This document shows positions 18,836-27,871 of a DNA stretch of 64,000 nt, piece after piece. The number at the start of each line of letters is the position of its first letter. Within the stretch, counting starts at the first letter, position 1. The DNA comes from Vacuolonema iberomarrocanum LEGE 07170 (GTDB taxonomy: Bacteria; Cyanobacteriota; Cyanobacteriia; Elainellales; Elainellaceae), in NCBI GenBank assembly GCA_015207365.1, contig JADEXA010000014.1:1-64000 (forward strand), read 5' to 3'. The position numbers were made by a program, and so were the translations under genes. Below the pieces are notes generated by a model. It did no database searches and was not told where the DNA came from. It saw only the letters and a list, made by a program, of their open reading frames with translations.

Positions 18836-18886
18836 GGCGTGGATTTTTCCCGACTTCAACCTCAATCTGATCCTATCCCGTCTTCC

Positions 18887-18981
18887 TATAGCGCTATGCG
18901 CGTTAGTTAAGTACGGTTGTGTGGGGCGCGGCGCGCCCCACACAACCGTTGTTGTGCTTAATGCGGTTGCACACCGCTATA
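18887..18981. repeat. Palindromic element D1
   Basis: Outer arms TATAGCGCTATGCGCGTTAG and TGCGGTTGCACACCGCTATA; inner perfect 17-bp stem 18913-18929 with 18933-18949 (ACGGTTGTGTGGGGCGC). Almost identical to D2 at 25569-25661. It directly abuts element C2. Confidence 0.92.
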
Positions 18982-19184
18982 AGTACAGGACAAAAAATCG
19001 GGGGTTGCAGAATCCAAGGATGATTTTTTCTGAGAGGGGGCGCGGTGCGCCCCCTCTCAGAAAAATCATCCCCTCAATCAGCAATGCGAAAAATCGAACC
19101 CCCGCTAAAGCCCTTGATTTTGTGTAGCGCGGGTACTGCCCGCGCTACACAAAATCAAGGGCTTTCTGGTTTTTGCCCTGTACT
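18982..19184. repeat. Composite palindromic element C2, interrupted by G2
   Basis: Outer ends AGTACAGGACAAAAAATCG and TGCCCTGTACT pair with each other. The inner stem is a perfect 25 bp, 19109-19133 with 19139-19163 (starts AGCCCTTGATTTTGTG). Compared with uninterrupted C1 at 29161-29267, it carries an 88-bp insertion (element G2) flanked by two copies of AAAAATCG. Confidence 0.92.
19001..19088. mobile_element. Palindromic element G2, nested in C2
   Basis: 88 bp with inner stem 19030-19043 with 19047-19060 (CTGAGAGGGGGCGC) extended by GATTTTTT/AAAAATC. It is bounded by direct repeats AAAAATCG at 18993-19000 and 19089-19096, which read as a target-site duplication because C1 has this octamer once. 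Similar sequences are at 575-668 and, diverged, 34040-34112. Confidence 0.8.
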
Positions 19185-19217
19185 CAGCCCGTCTTCATAG
19201 CAACACGCATTAAACTC

Positions 19218-19997
19218 TCAAGTAGAACGACCGAATCCAGCCAGGATGAGGCGAATCCCTGTGATGATCAGCAGCACTAAGACAAGGGTGCGGAAGGTGG
19301 CGGGGTTGATGGAGCGGGACAGGTAGGTGCCAAGAGTGAAGCCTGTGAGGGAGCAGGGAAGGGCGATCGCCAGCAATTGCAGCACATCGGCGGTGATGCG
19401 GTGTTGGAGCGCGTGCCCCATAATCACCGTGACGGTGTTGAAGGCGAAAAAGCCCGTCAGGTTGCCCTTAAACTGCTCGGGTGTCCAGCGGCAGCACTGC
19501 CCGTAGAACACAGCCGGAGGACCAGGGATGTTGTAAGCGCCCGAGAGCAGCCCAGCGAGAAAGCCAAACCCATAGGCCCAGAAGGGCGATCGCAACTTTG
19601 GCGACTCCACCTGGGTCAAGGAGTAAAGGGCATACCCACCGATAATTACCCCCAATGCCACCAGCATCACCGATTCGGGAGCATACTTCAGCCCATACAA
19701 TCCAACGGGAATGCCTGTAATGGCCGCAAATACCATACGCCGCACGGCTGACCATTGAAAATGGCGATGGTAGCGCAACCACATAAAGGTGCCATTCCCC
19801 AGCCCATTCAACGCAAGCAGCGGAGCCGCCAGCCCAAAGCTCGTGGCGCTGGCAAGAATGGGCAGGGCCACGAGACCAAATCCGAAGCCAGTCGTGCTTT
19901 GAACCAGACCCCCCAGAACCATTGCGGCTGCCACTGTGAGTTCTACAGGCAAGATAGATTCCTTAGATGCATCAATGAACGAAAGATATAAGGACAA
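19218..19997 (-). CDS. Sulfite exporter TauE/SafE-family membrane protein
   Basis: 259 residues with about eight hydrophobic segments in two similar halves, typical of TauE/SafE (DUF81) permeases, which export sulfite, sulfoacetate or related anions. The first half has GLVQSTTGFGFGLVALPIL and the second GLLSGAYNIPGPPAVFYGQ, the repeated family motif with its conserved Gly/Pro residues. The start is uncertain: the long frame opens with TTG without a clear ribosome site, and a start nearer the first membrane helix is possible. No sulfur-metabolism genes adjoin, so the substrate is unassigned. Confidence 0.85.
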   Translation of the reverse strand: MSLYLSFIDASKESILPVELTVAAAMVLGGLVQSTTGFGFGLVALPILASATSFGLAAPLLALNGLGNGTFMWLRYHRHFQWSAVRRMVFAAITGIPVGLYGLKYAPESVMLVALGVIIGGYALYSLTQVESPKLRSPFWAYGFGFLAGLLSGAYNIPGPPAVFYGQCCRWTPEQFKGNLTGFFAFNTVTVIMGHALQHRITADVLQLLAIALPCSLTGFTLGTYLSRSINPATFRTLVLVLLIITGIRLILAGFGRST

Positions 19998-20052
19998 AGC
20001 GAGGGCGTAAAGGGGCGGGATAAAAAATACCGAATTGGGTGCTTCTACCTGT

Positions 20053-20083
20053 ATTCATCTGCGTCTATCCGCGTGCATCTGCG
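20053..20083. repeat. Dispersed 31-bp repeat (copy 1)
   Basis: ATTCATCTGCGTCTATCCGC… recurs in reverse complement at 25363-25393 with 28 of 31 positions the same by eye. This kind of ATCTGCGT/CCGCGTG string is found between genes in many bacteria. No function is known to me. Confidence 0.8.
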
Positions 20084-20280
20084 TTCCCAAATTCTTCCGA
20101 CCAACGCCTCCTTTGTTCTCAAGTGAACGAGCATGGTCTCAAGTTAATGAGCATCTGCGACGAAGAACGCCTCAGCCCCAAAGGTCGCTTTTTATTGATG
20201 TCAAACTCTCACTCAACAAACGAAATCTGTGTGTCACAATAGCCATACAAATGGCATCATGCCCTGTACCTGAGTCCACC

Positions 20281-20291
20281 GGAGGAGAAGG
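20281..20291 (+). promoter_or_regulatory. Strong ribosome-binding site fixing the leuS start
   Basis: GGAGGAGAAGG precedes a GTG at 20296 at good spacing. The frame is open 87 codons further upstream, but that part is translated from repeat-like spacer and has no ribosome site of this quality. Confidence 0.8.
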
Positions 20292-20295
20292 ATTC

Positions 20296-22881
20296 GTGGA
20301 GTCTCGCTACAATCCCGCTGCAATCGAAGAGAAATGGCAAGCAACCTGGGACGAGCAAGGACTAGATAAGGCACTGGATGATTCCAGTAAGCCCAAGTTC
20401 TATGCGCTGTCGATGTTTCCCTATCCTTCCGGCAACCTACACATGGGCCATGTCCGCAACTACACCATTACGGATGTGATTGCGCGAGTGCGGCGGATGC
20501 AGGGCTACCGAGTGTTGCACCCAATGGGTTGGGATGCATTTGGCTTACCTGCGGAAAATGCGGCGATCGATCGCGGCACCCATCCTGCCAAGTGGACATA
20601 TCAGAACATTGCAACGATGAAAGGGCAGCTCAAGCGCTTGGGATTGTCCTATGACTGGGATCGGGAAGTCGCAACCTGTTCAGCGGATTATTACCACTGG
20701 ACGCAGTGGATTTTCTTGGAATTTCTCAAAGCGGGCTTGGCTTATCGCAAAGAAGCTTCGGTGAACTGGGATCCGGTGGATCAGACCGTGGTCGCTAATG
20801 AACAGGTGGATGCGGATGGGCGCTCCTGGCGTTCGGGGGCGCTGGTCGAGAAGCGCATGCTGGAGCAGTGGTTTTTGAAGATCACCGACTATGCCGAGCA
20901 ATTGCTAGCCGACCTCGACACCTTGAATGGCTGGCCTGACAAGGTGAAGCTGATGCAGGCAAACTGGATCGGCAAATCCACCGGCGCAGAAGTCACCTTC
21001 ACAACGGAAGCAGGTGATGATTTGACGGTGTTCACCACCCGTCCCGATACCCTTTGGGGGGCGACATTCATGGTGCTGTCTCCCGAACATCCGTTGGTTG
21101 AAACGCTGACTACAGCCGAGCAGAAGGATGCCGTTCATGCTTATCAAAAGGACGCATCAGCCAAAAGCGAGCTAGACCGGATGGTCGAGGATCGCGAGAA
21201 AACCGGGGTGTGGACAGGCAGCTATGCCATCAATCCTGTGAATGACGCCAAGATTCCCATCTGGATTGCAGATTATGTACTGATGGGTTACGGCACTGGG
21301 GCAATCATGGCCGTCCCTGCTCACGACCAACGGGACTTTGAGTTTGCCCGCAAGTTTGACTTGGCCGTCACAGTGGTGGTGCAACCCGAGGGTGAAGACC
21401 TTGATGGCGATACCCTGACCGAAGCCTGGCCGGGGGATGGTGTCATGGTACATTCCGGCCCGCTGGATGGTATTCCTGCTGGCAAAGGCGCGGGGCAGAG
21501 TGTGGAGAAGGCGATCGCCCACCTCGAAAGCACCAACAAAGGAAAAGGTACCGCCAACTTCCGCCTGCGCGATTGGCTGATCTCCCGACAACGCTACTGG
21601 GGAGTGCCGATCCCTGCCATTCATTGTCCAGACTGTGGCATCGTTCCAGTTCCTGAAGCCGATTTACCGGTCGTATTGCCCGAAAACGTTGAGCTATCGG
21701 GACGGGGTGGGTCGCCACTCGCGAAACTGGATGAGTGGGTCAACGTTCCCTGTCCTAGTTGCGGAACACCCGCCAAGCGCGACACGGATACGATGGATAC
21801 CTTCATCGACTCGTCCTGGTACTTTTTGCGCTATACCGATGCCCGTAACGAGGAACAGGTATTCGATCCCAAAAAGGTGAACGACTGGATGGCTGTTGAT
21901 CAGTACGTGGGCGGGATTGAACATGCCATCTTGCACCTGTTGTATTCGCGATTTTTCACGAAGTTTTTGCGCGATCGCGGCTTGCTCAATTTCGACGAAC
22001 CCTTTCAGCGTTTGCTCACCCAGGGGATGGTGCAGGGCTTAACCTACCGCAACCCCAACAAGAGTGACAAAAATCAGTGGGTTCCCTCCGATCGCGTTGC
22101 CGACCCCGAGAACCCCACCGATCCCGAAACGGGTGAACCCTTGGAGCGGGTCTATGCCACCATGTCGAAATCTAAGGGCAACGGGGTTGCGCCCGAAGAT
22201 GTGATTGCCCGCTATGGCATCGATACCGCCCGCATGTTCATCCTGTTCAAGGCTCCACCCGAAAAGGATTTGGAGTGGGATGATGCCGATGTGGAAGGGC
22301 AATCGCGCTTCCTAAACCGTGTATGGCGATTGCTAACGGACTTTATCGAGAAAGGCCAGGGCGATGGAGATGCCAGCGGCGAGTGGAGTAAAGCGGAAAA
22401 GGATTTGCGCCGCGCCATCCACACGGCCATCAAAGAAATCACGGACGATATTGAAGGTGACTATCAATTCAACACCGCTGTGTCGGAGTTGATGAAGCTG
22501 AGCAATGCGCTGTCAGATGCCACATGCAAAGCGTCTCCTATTTATCGAGAAGGGGTCGAAACCCTGATCATCCTGCTGGCTCCCTTCGCTCCACATATCG
22601 CCGAAGAACTGTGGCACGAGTTGGGACATGCCGAGTCTGTGCATCTGCAAGCCTTCCCCAAGGTTGATCCCGAAGCATTGGTAGTGGATGAAATCCCGCT
22701 GGTAATTCAGGTCATGGGCAAAACCCGAGGTACTATTACCGTCCCCGCTGCCGCCGATAAAGTCATGCTCGAAACGCTGGCGAAAGAATCGGAGCTGGCG
22801 CAAAAGTATATTGCGGGGAAAGAGATTAAAAAGGTGATTGTGGTGCCCGGTAAGCTGGTGAATTTTGTCGTGAGTCAGTAA
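20296..22881 (+). CDS. leuS: Leucyl-tRNA synthetase
   Basis: Class I aminoacyl-tRNA synthetase that charges tRNA-Leu. 861 residues from the GTG at 20296 ([15 protein letters not shown]), the usual length and N-terminus of cyanobacterial LeuRS. An ATG at 20251 is a weaker alternative. The HIGH motif is [15 protein letters not shown] (HMGH at 49-52), and the KMSKS motif is [11 protein letters not shown]. The CP1 editing domain is recognisable by [13 protein letters not shown] and [19 protein letters not shown]. The C-terminal anticodon-binding and extension domains are present to [14 protein letters not shown]. Not in an operon; a Uma2 gene follows after 32 bases. Confidence 0.97.
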   Translation: MESRYNPAAIEEKWQATWDEQGLDKALDDSSKPKFYALSMFPYPSGNLHMGHVRNYTITDVIARVRRMQGYRVLHPMGWDAFGLPAENAAIDRGTHPAKWTYQNIATMKGQLKRLGLSYDWDREVATCSADYYHWTQWIFLEFLKAGLAYRKEASVNWDPVDQTVVANEQVDADGRSWRSGALVEKRMLEQWFLKITDYAEQLLADLDTLNGWPDKVKLMQANWIGKSTGAEVTFTTEAGDDLTVFTTRPDTLWGATFMVLSPEHPLVETLTTAEQKDAVHAYQKDASAKSELDRMVEDREKTGVWTGSYAINPVNDAKIPIWIADYVLMGYGTGAIMAVPAHDQRDFEFARKFDLAVTVVVQPEGEDLDGDTLTEAWPGDGVMVHSGPLDGIPAGKGAGQSVEKAIAHLESTNKGKGTANFRLRDWLISRQRYWGVPIPAIHCPDCGIVPVPEADLPVVLPENVELSGRGGSPLAKLDEWVNVPCPSCGTPAKRDTDTMDTFIDSSWYFLRYTDARNEEQVFDPKKVNDWMAVDQYVGGIEHAILHLLYSRFFTKFLRDRGLLNFDEPFQRLLTQGMVQGLTYRNPNKSDKNQWVPSDRVADPENPTDPETGEPLERVYATMSKSKGNGVAPEDVIARYGIDTARMFILFKAPPEKDLEWDDADVEGQSRFLNRVWRLLTDFIEKGQGDGDASGEWSKAEKDLRRAIHTAIKEITDDIEGDYQFNTAVSELMKLSNALSDATCKASPIYREGVETLIILLAPFAPHIAEELWHELGHAESVHLQAFPKVDPEALVVDEIPLVIQVMGKTRGTITVPAAADKVMLETLAKESELAQKYIAGKEIKKVIVVPGKLVNFVVSQ

Positions 22882-22913
22882 ACAATTTCTAGGCTCACGT
22901 TCTGGAGGTTGCG

Positions 22914-23912
22914 ATGACATCTCTGCCGCAGAAACCAATACTGGAACAGGTCGATCCACCGCGATCGCCCCGCGAAACACTGCCCACAATGTATGACCTC
23001 CCCAGCGAATTTCCGGAGGAGCCAGGATTGCCCGATGTATTCCACGACCTCCAGCCTCAACTCCTTAGTCGCACCTTGCGCTTGCGCGCCTATGGACGCG
23101 ATCGCTACTTCACCGCATCCGACCTCAACATTTACTACGATGTTTATCACCCCATCTGGCACAAGCGCCCAGACTGGTTCCTGGCAGTAGATGTCCCGCC
23201 TCTCTATGACGGGCAAGATCTGCGAAGCAGCTATGTGGTCTGGCAAGAGGGTGAAAGTCCGTTTGTAATTATTGAACTTCTCTCTCCAGGCACTCAGGCA
23301 GAAGATTTGGGGCGCTTTGGAGAAGAACAAAGCCCCGAGACAACAGACGCCGCCCCAGCTAGCCGTGACAGCCGTAATGGCAACGGTAATGGTAATGACC
23401 TGATATCCGCTCCGCCTAACAATCGTGCCAACCGTGTGACCCCCCCTGGCAAGTTAGAAGCCTATGAGCGATATCTCCGAGTGCCCCATTACTTCGTTTA
23501 CAGCCGCTACACGGGGCAGTTGCGCTACTTCAAGTTGTTGGGGGGATTGTATCAGGAACAACCACTCAATGATGAAAATCCCATCGCCTGGATCGCTGAC
23601 CTGGGAATTGGGTTAGGGATTTGGGAGGGAGAGTTTGAGGGAATTCAGGCGCGCTGGTTGCGCTGGTGCGATCGCGCGGGCAATTGGTTCCTCACCGATA
23701 CCGAGGAAAACGCTGAACAAGCCACCCAGGAACGACAGGCAAAGGAGCAGGTTGAAGCACAGCTTTTGGAAGTTGAAGCGCAGCTTTTGGAAGCCGCTCG
23801 CAATCTGTTAGCAACAGGCATGACGCTAGAGCAGGTGGCACAACTTTTGAATTTGTCCGAATCTCAGCGACAATCCATGCAAGCAGACCCGACACTCGAT
23901 ATTCCAGATTAG
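22914..23912 (+). CDS. Uma2-family protein with C-terminal coiled coil
   Basis: 332 residues. The Uma2/DUF820 nuclease-like domain spans about 20-240 (FTASDLNIYYD, KRPDWFLAVDV, FVIIELLSPGTQAEDLG, GKLEAYERYLRVPHYFVYSR). A low-complexity Asn/Gly insert (NGNGNGND) sits at about 155-165. The tail (about 265-332) is a Gln/Glu-rich heptad segment with the repeated unit VEAQLLE and a short helix-turn (TLEQVAQLLNLSESQRQ). This longer form is common in filamentous cyanobacteria. GGAGG precedes the ATG. Confidence 0.88.
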   Translation: MTSLPQKPILEQVDPPRSPRETLPTMYDLPSEFPEEPGLPDVFHDLQPQLLSRTLRLRAYGRDRYFTASDLNIYYDVYHPIWHKRPDWFLAVDVPPLYDGQDLRSSYVVWQEGESPFVIIELLSPGTQAEDLGRFGEEQSPETTDAAPASRDSRNGNGNGNDLISAPPNNRANRVTPPGKLEAYERYLRVPHYFVYSRYTGQLRYFKLLGGLYQEQPLNDENPIAWIADLGIGLGIWEGEFEGIQARWLRWCDRAGNWFLTDTEENAEQATQERQAKEQVEAQLLEVEAQLLEAARNLLATGMTLEQVAQLLNLSESQRQSMQADPTLDIPD

Positions 23913-23986
23913 TGCGGCACGTCATCTACGTTATTTTGAGTTAGCTCAGGCGAGATGTTGGGTTACAAACGCAGAGGGCGATCGCT

Positions 23987-24394
23987 CTATCCCTGCGACT
24001 GTGATTCATCCCAAAACGCGGCCTCAATCTTGTGGCCTTCTGGGTCGCGCACGAAGCAGCCATAGTACTCTGCTCCATACTCTTCGCGACCGCCAGGTTC
24101 ACCCTCACCAATGCCACCTGCAGCTAGTGCTGCTTCATAGAAGGCATGAACAGCCTCCTTGTTCATCGCGATGAAACTGACGTGGGTGCCATTCCCCACT
24201 CCCGCAGGCTGCCCATCAAACGGCGTTTGCACCCAAAATTCGGGAAACATTTTGCCGTAGGCAACCGCCCCCGGATAATCCATCAGCCGCCGACAACCAA
24301 GCGGCTCAAGGACGCGATCGTAAAAGGCGACGGATTGATCAAAATGATTAGTTCCGAGCGAAACATGGGAAATGATGCTGGGGATGTCGTCCAT
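23987..24394 (-). CDS. VOC-family (glyoxalase/dioxygenase fold) protein
   Basis: 135 residues, one vicinal-oxygen-chelate domain. It opens with ISHVSLGTNHFDQSVAFYDRVLEPLG, where His11 is a possible metal ligand, and has FIAMNKEAVHAFYEAALAAGG in the middle and VRDPEGHKIEAAFWDE at the end, with Glu in the expected last-strand position. Proteins of this type act on lactoylglutathione, fosfomycin or aromatic diols. Nothing here fixes the substrate. Confidence 0.88.
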   Translation of the reverse strand: MDDIPSIISHVSLGTNHFDQSVAFYDRVLEPLGCRRLMDYPGAVAYGKMFPEFWVQTPFDGQPAGVGNGTHVSFIAMNKEAVHAFYEAALAAGGIGEGEPGGREEYGAEYYGCFVRDPEGHKIEAAFWDESQSQG

Positions 24395-24460
24395 AGCTCA
24401 CTGCCTCCAAAAAATTATAGTTCATATGCACTATATCAGCTCATTGACTCATTCTGAAGC

Positions 24461-24564
24461 TATAGCTTTATGCATTTAGATTAGGATAGATTATTTTCTT
24501 GAACGCACCGCACTGTAAGGCTTTCAAGAAAATAATGGTTTTCGCCTAGGTGCATAGCGCTATA
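24461..24564. repeat. Palindromic element D3 (diverged)
   Basis: Outer arms TATAGCTTTATGCA and TGCATAGCGCTATA pair imperfectly and match the ends of D1 and D2. The inner stem 24490-24503 with 24523-24536 (ATTATTTTCTTGAA) is unrelated to theirs. Same ends with a different inner palindrome. Confidence 0.7.
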
Positions 24565-24666
24565 AGATGGACGACATTCGCCTCCAATAGGTTAGGGTCT
24601 TGTGGGGTTCAGTAAATGAGCCTTCTTTGAGCAACACTGACTCAATCCCAAGGCTGGAGGCGTCGC

Positions 24667-25356
24667 ATGTTTGGAAAAGGATGGGTTGAATTGGATAAGC
24701 CGCTACTGATCATTGGTAACAAGAACTATTCATCCTGGTCGTTGCGGGCTTGGTTGGCTGCGTGCAAAGCAAATATGGACTTTGAGGAGAAGCGGATACC
24801 GCTAGACACACCGGAATTCTCCCAGGAAATCGTTCGCTATTCGCCCACCCGACGGGTGCCGGTGCTGCAAGATAAAGGGCGCGTGATTTGGGATTCACTG
24901 GCGATCGCCGAATATGCCAACGATGCCTATGCTGGCGGCAGACTTTGGCCTCAGGATGCAGTGGTGCGAGCGAGCGATCGAGCAGCCACCGCCGAAATGC
25001 ACTCTGGCTTTGCGGCGCTGCGAGGGGGGATGCCAATGAACATTCGGGCGAGCGATCGCGTTGTCTTGCAGAACGACGCCCTCTCTGCCGACATTCGGCG
25101 GGTGATTGAGTTGTGGCGCACCTGCCGCCAGGAATTTGGGGCAGGGGGTAACTGGCTGTTTGGGCAGTTCTCTATCGCCGATGCCTTCTATGCCCCAGTA
25201 ACATTCCGCTTCACAACCTACAGGGTGCCCCTGGATACCGTCGAGCGGGAGTATGTAAACCATGTCCAGTCGGATCCAGATGTTCGAGCCTGGGTGGCAG
25301 CTGCTCTAGAGGAGACAGAAGTTATCGCAGCGGAAGAAGTGGGCGTTGCGAAGTGA
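24667..25356 (+). CDS. Glutathione S-transferase family protein
   Basis: 229 residues. The N-terminal thioredoxin-like domain carries NKNYSSWSLRAWL with the serine-rich active-site loop and TRRVPVLQDKG before the cis-Pro/glutathione-binding strand, then WDSLAIAEYANDAY. The C-terminal helical domain follows, with NWLFGQFSIADAFYAPV. Similar proteins are annotated as Zeta- or Nu-like GSTs. The true role (peroxide reduction, conjugation or isomerisation) is not visible. GGAGG lies 8 bases before the ATG. Confidence 0.9.
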   Translation: MFGKGWVELDKPLLIIGNKNYSSWSLRAWLAACKANMDFEEKRIPLDTPEFSQEIVRYSPTRRVPVLQDKGRVIWDSLAIAEYANDAYAGGRLWPQDAVVRASDRAATAEMHSGFAALRGGMPMNIRASDRVVLQNDALSADIRRVIELWRTCRQEFGAGGNWLFGQFSIADAFYAPVTFRFTTYRVPLDTVEREYVNHVQSDPDVRAWVAAALEETEVIAAEEVGVAK

Positions 25357-25362
25357 TGGGAG

Positions 25363-25393
25363 CGCAGATGCACGCGGATGCACACAGATGAAT
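25363..25393. repeat. Dispersed 31-bp repeat (copy 2, inverted)
   Basis: CGCAGATGCACGCGGATG… is the reverse complement of the stretch at 20053-20083, with three differences by eye. Sits just after the GST stop codon. Confidence 0.8.
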
Positions 25394-25467
25394 CGGGACA
25401 GAGGCTGAGTGGAAGTATGTCAGCTTTCCGCTCTGGAGTGAGTTTGGTTTCACCTCTTGATGGGTTC

Positions 25468-25568
25468 TATATCAAATCGCTAAGAATCCACTACAGATCA
25501 TTTTTTGAAAGCCTCGCACTGCGGGGCTTTCAAAAAATGATCTGATTTTGGTTTTCGTAGAATTGATA
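25468..25568. repeat. Palindromic element E1
   Basis: Outer arms TATATCAAAT and the complementary ATTGATATA; perfect 19-bp inner stem 25495-25513 with 25525-25543 (AGATCATTTTTTGAAAGCC). Related to E2 at 62251-62350 in both the CGCTAAGAA…CCACTAC flank and the inner stem. Adjoins D2. Confidence 0.88.
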
Positions 25569-25661
25569 TATAGCGCTATGCGCGTTAGTTAAGTACGGTT
25601 GTGTGGGGCGCGGCGCGCCCCACACAACCGTTGGTGCTTAATGCGGTTGCACACCGCTATA
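25569..25661. repeat. Palindromic element D2
   Basis: Same outer arms as D1 and the same 17-bp inner stem (25595-25611 with 25615-25631), differing mainly by two missing bases after the right stem. Found 6.6 kb from D1, in tandem with E1. Confidence 0.92.
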
Positions 25662-25731
25662 AGTCAACAGAGGTTCGGCTTTTGAGTGCAGGAGAAAGTG
25701 ATTTCTGCAAACGCAATAAGCCAACAAAAAA

Positions 25732-25752
25732 GGTTTCCCACGTGAGGAAACC
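25732..25752 (-). terminator. Rho-independent terminator of msrA
   Basis: Stem GGTTTCC (25732-25738) with GGAAACC (25746-25752). On the minus strand it is followed by TTTTTTG, as expected for an intrinsic terminator about 50 bases past the msrA stop. Confidence 0.8.
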
Positions 25753-25800
25753 CTGAATATTGGATATGTTTTTGGAGATTAACTGACGACTGACTACGCG

Positions 25801-26454
25801 TTACGCGTTGGCGGTTTCGGGATAGCAGACTTTGGTGCCACCCAAACCGCAGTAGCCACCAGGATTCTTTGCCAGATATTGCTGGTGATAGTCCTCGGCG
25901 TAGTAGAACTCCGGCGCATCGATGATCTCGGTGGTGATTTCGTTCATGCCCGCGTCTTTGAGGGCAGACTGATAGCGATCGCGCGATTCCTCGGCTAGCT
26001 TCCGCTGCGTGCTGTTGTAGGTATAGATGCCCGAGCGATACTGCGTGCCAGCATCATTGCCCTGGCGCATTCCTTGAGTGGGGTCGTGGCTTTCCCAAAA
26101 GACCTTGAGCAAATCGGAATAGCTAATTTTTTCGGGATCGTAGACCACCAGCACCACCTCGTTGTGTCCGGTCATGCCCGTGCACACCTCGCGGTAGTTT
26201 GGGTTGGGCGTCAAGCCAGCAGCATAGCCAACGGCAGAGGAATAAACCCCCTCTTGCTGCCAAAAACAACGCTCGGCTCCCCAAAAGCAACCCAGCCCAA
26301 ACATGGCCGTTTCCATGCCTTCAGGAAAAGGGGGCTGGATGGGGTTGCCATTCACAAAATGACGGTTGGTGACGGGCATCGGCTCTGTCCGTCCGGGCAA
26401 TGCCTCCTCGGAGGTCGGCATCGATTTTTTCTTGCCAAATCCAAATAAAACCAT
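25801..26454 (-). CDS. msrA: Peptide methionine sulfoxide reductase MsrA
   Basis: Reduces the S-epimer of methionine sulfoxide in proteins and free methionine. 217 residues from the ATG at 26454, the start usual for cyanobacterial MsrA ([10 protein letters not shown]…EEALPGR). The in-frame extension of 23 residues upstream is Ser/Thr-rich and unlike the family. Catalytic Cys56 lies in [10 protein letters not shown]. Also seen are [23 protein letters not shown] and [10 protein letters not shown]. The tail has [12 protein letters not shown] with two possible resolving cysteines. A terminator hairpin lies just downstream. Confidence 0.95.
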   Translation of the reverse strand: MVLFGFGKKKSMPTSEEALPGRTEPMPVTNRHFVNGNPIQPPFPEGMETAMFGLGCFWGAERCFWQQEGVYSSAVGYAAGLTPNPNYREVCTGMTGHNEVVLVVYDPEKISYSDLLKVFWESHDPTQGMRQGNDAGTQYRSGIYTYNSTQRKLAEESRDRYQSALKDAGMNEITTEIIDAPEFYYAEDYHQQYLAKNPGGYCGLGGTKVCYPETANA

Positions 26455-26800
26455 AGGTGCGTGTTCGTCGTCCTGCAAATGGGTTGTTGATGAAGATGGA
26501 AACGTTTGTGCAGCCAGATCCATGGTACGAGAATCAAGCCATGAGATCGATGCAAGGGGCGATCGCCAGCAAAAGCGAATGTGATCCTGAGCCCCAATAC
26601 AAATGGATGAGTGTTACTTAACTATTCTTCATGCTAAAGCATTCTTACAATCGCCTCTAACGAGAAAGATACGCTTTCCCGAACCCGATCGCCATCTATC
26701 ACACAGAACTTCCACTCATAGACCACCTATGCTATCTAGCTAGCAGTGGGCGAACGCGGGCGAATCTCCGACGTCTCCACCTCTGGTGAAATCCTCATAA
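26455..26800. promoter_or_regulatory. Divergent promoter region between msrA and the dehydrogenase gene
   Basis: Holds no ORF or hairpin element that I can support. Both flanking genes are transcribed away from it, so two promoters are expected. No clear boxes were identified. Confidence 0.3.
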
Positions 26801-27871
26801 ATGGCGGCAGAGTGTATGGATGTCTCCATCATTGGTGCAAGTGGTGATTGTGGGCGAGAAATCGTCACCCAGTTAATTGGTATTCGAGCGCTGGCTCCCA
26901 CGGAGCGACTGCAACTAGTAGGGCGAGAGCAAGGGCGCAGTGCCAAAGTTTTGCAGGGAATGTGCGTCGATCTGGAGGATGCCTATGCCGAGATGGCACC
27001 GGAGCTAGATGTGGCACTGCGTCCCGACGAGATTGTGGCCGATGTCATTGTGATGGCAGCAGGGGCGACGGTGCAGGGGGACATCAAGTCCCGCGCTGAC
27101 TTGTCGGCGGTGAATCTGCCTGTATTTGAGCAATATGCTAAGGCGATCGCCCATTACGGTAGCGGACACGAAATCGTTCTGATCGTCACCAACCCCCAAG
27201 AACTCGCCGTCGAAGTCTTCAGCCGCCATCTAGGTCGGCATCGGGTGATTGGCATTGGCGCTTATTCCGACTCACTGCGGTTTCGGCGAGAGATTTCGGT
27301 CGATCTGGGCATTCGTCGCCAACTGGTGCAAGGATTCGTATTGGGAGAGCATGGGGAAAATATGCTGCCCCTATGGAGTAGTGTCCGCATTCAGGGTATG
27401 GATACTGAGGAGCTGCAACGAGCTGTGCAACGCTTGCGGCGAGGGCAGTCGATCCCCGACTTTCCAGCTAATGTGGAGCGGGAAAAGAAGGCGGTGATGA
27501 CCTATTTGCGCCAACAACAAATTACAGAAGCCTACGATGCCGTCAGCCACATCTCTCCCGATTTGCGGGTCGTCATCAAGCCATTTGTGACACACCTTTC
27601 CGGAGCCAAAACCATTTCAGCAACGGCCAACGTCACTGTGGATTTAGTGCGGACGTTGCTCGATGGCCGGGAAGTGGTGGTGTCGGGGCAAGTTCAATTG
27701 GATGGCGAGTTTTATGGGATCCACACGCCGATGGGTGTTCCTATTGTGGTCACACCTTTTGGCTGGAAACAGGTTGTGACCGTATCACTGTGGGACGAAG
27801 AAGTTCAGCTCTTACAACAGATTGCGGCAGGATTGCGGCAACGGATTCAGGAGGATTTGCAACGTGGATGA
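26801..27871 (+). CDS. Lactate/malate dehydrogenase-family protein
   Basis: 356 residues. NAD-binding loop MDVSIIGASGDCGREIV (GxxGxxG) at the N-terminus, LIVTNPQELAVEVF in the middle, GIGAYSDSLRFRREI with the catalytic Asp/Arg arrangement, and GEHGENMLPLWS with the catalytic His. It is longer than usual malate dehydrogenases, with an extended C-terminal part (LDGEFYGIHTPMGVPIVVTP). Substrate cannot be fixed: GASG instead of GAG and the long tail suggest a divergent, archaeal-like malate dehydrogenase group. A start at Met6 is possible. The stop overlaps the next gene by 8 bases. Confidence 0.82.
   Translation: MAAECMDVSIIGASGDCGREIVTQLIGIRALAPTERLQLVGREQGRSAKVLQGMCVDLEDAYAEMAPELDVALRPDEIVADVIVMAAGATVQGDIKSRADLSAVNLPVFEQYAKAIAHYGSGHEIVLIVTNPQELAVEVFSRHLGRHRVIGIGAYSDSLRFRREISVDLGIRRQLVQGFVLGEHGENMLPLWSSVRIQGMDTEELQRAVQRLRRGQSIPDFPANVEREKKAVMTYLRQQQITEAYDAVSHISPDLRVVIKPFVTHLSGAKTISATANVTVDLVRTLLDGREVVVSGQVQLDGEFYGIHTPMGVPIVVTPFGWKQVVTVSLWDEEVQLLQQIAAGLRQRIQEDLQRG

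Noticed and set aside
26801..26815. Fermentative lactate dehydrogenase call for the 26.8-kb gene
   Set aside because: The fold is shared by lactate and malate enzymes, and substrate-specificity residues could not be placed with confidence, so it is left unassigned.
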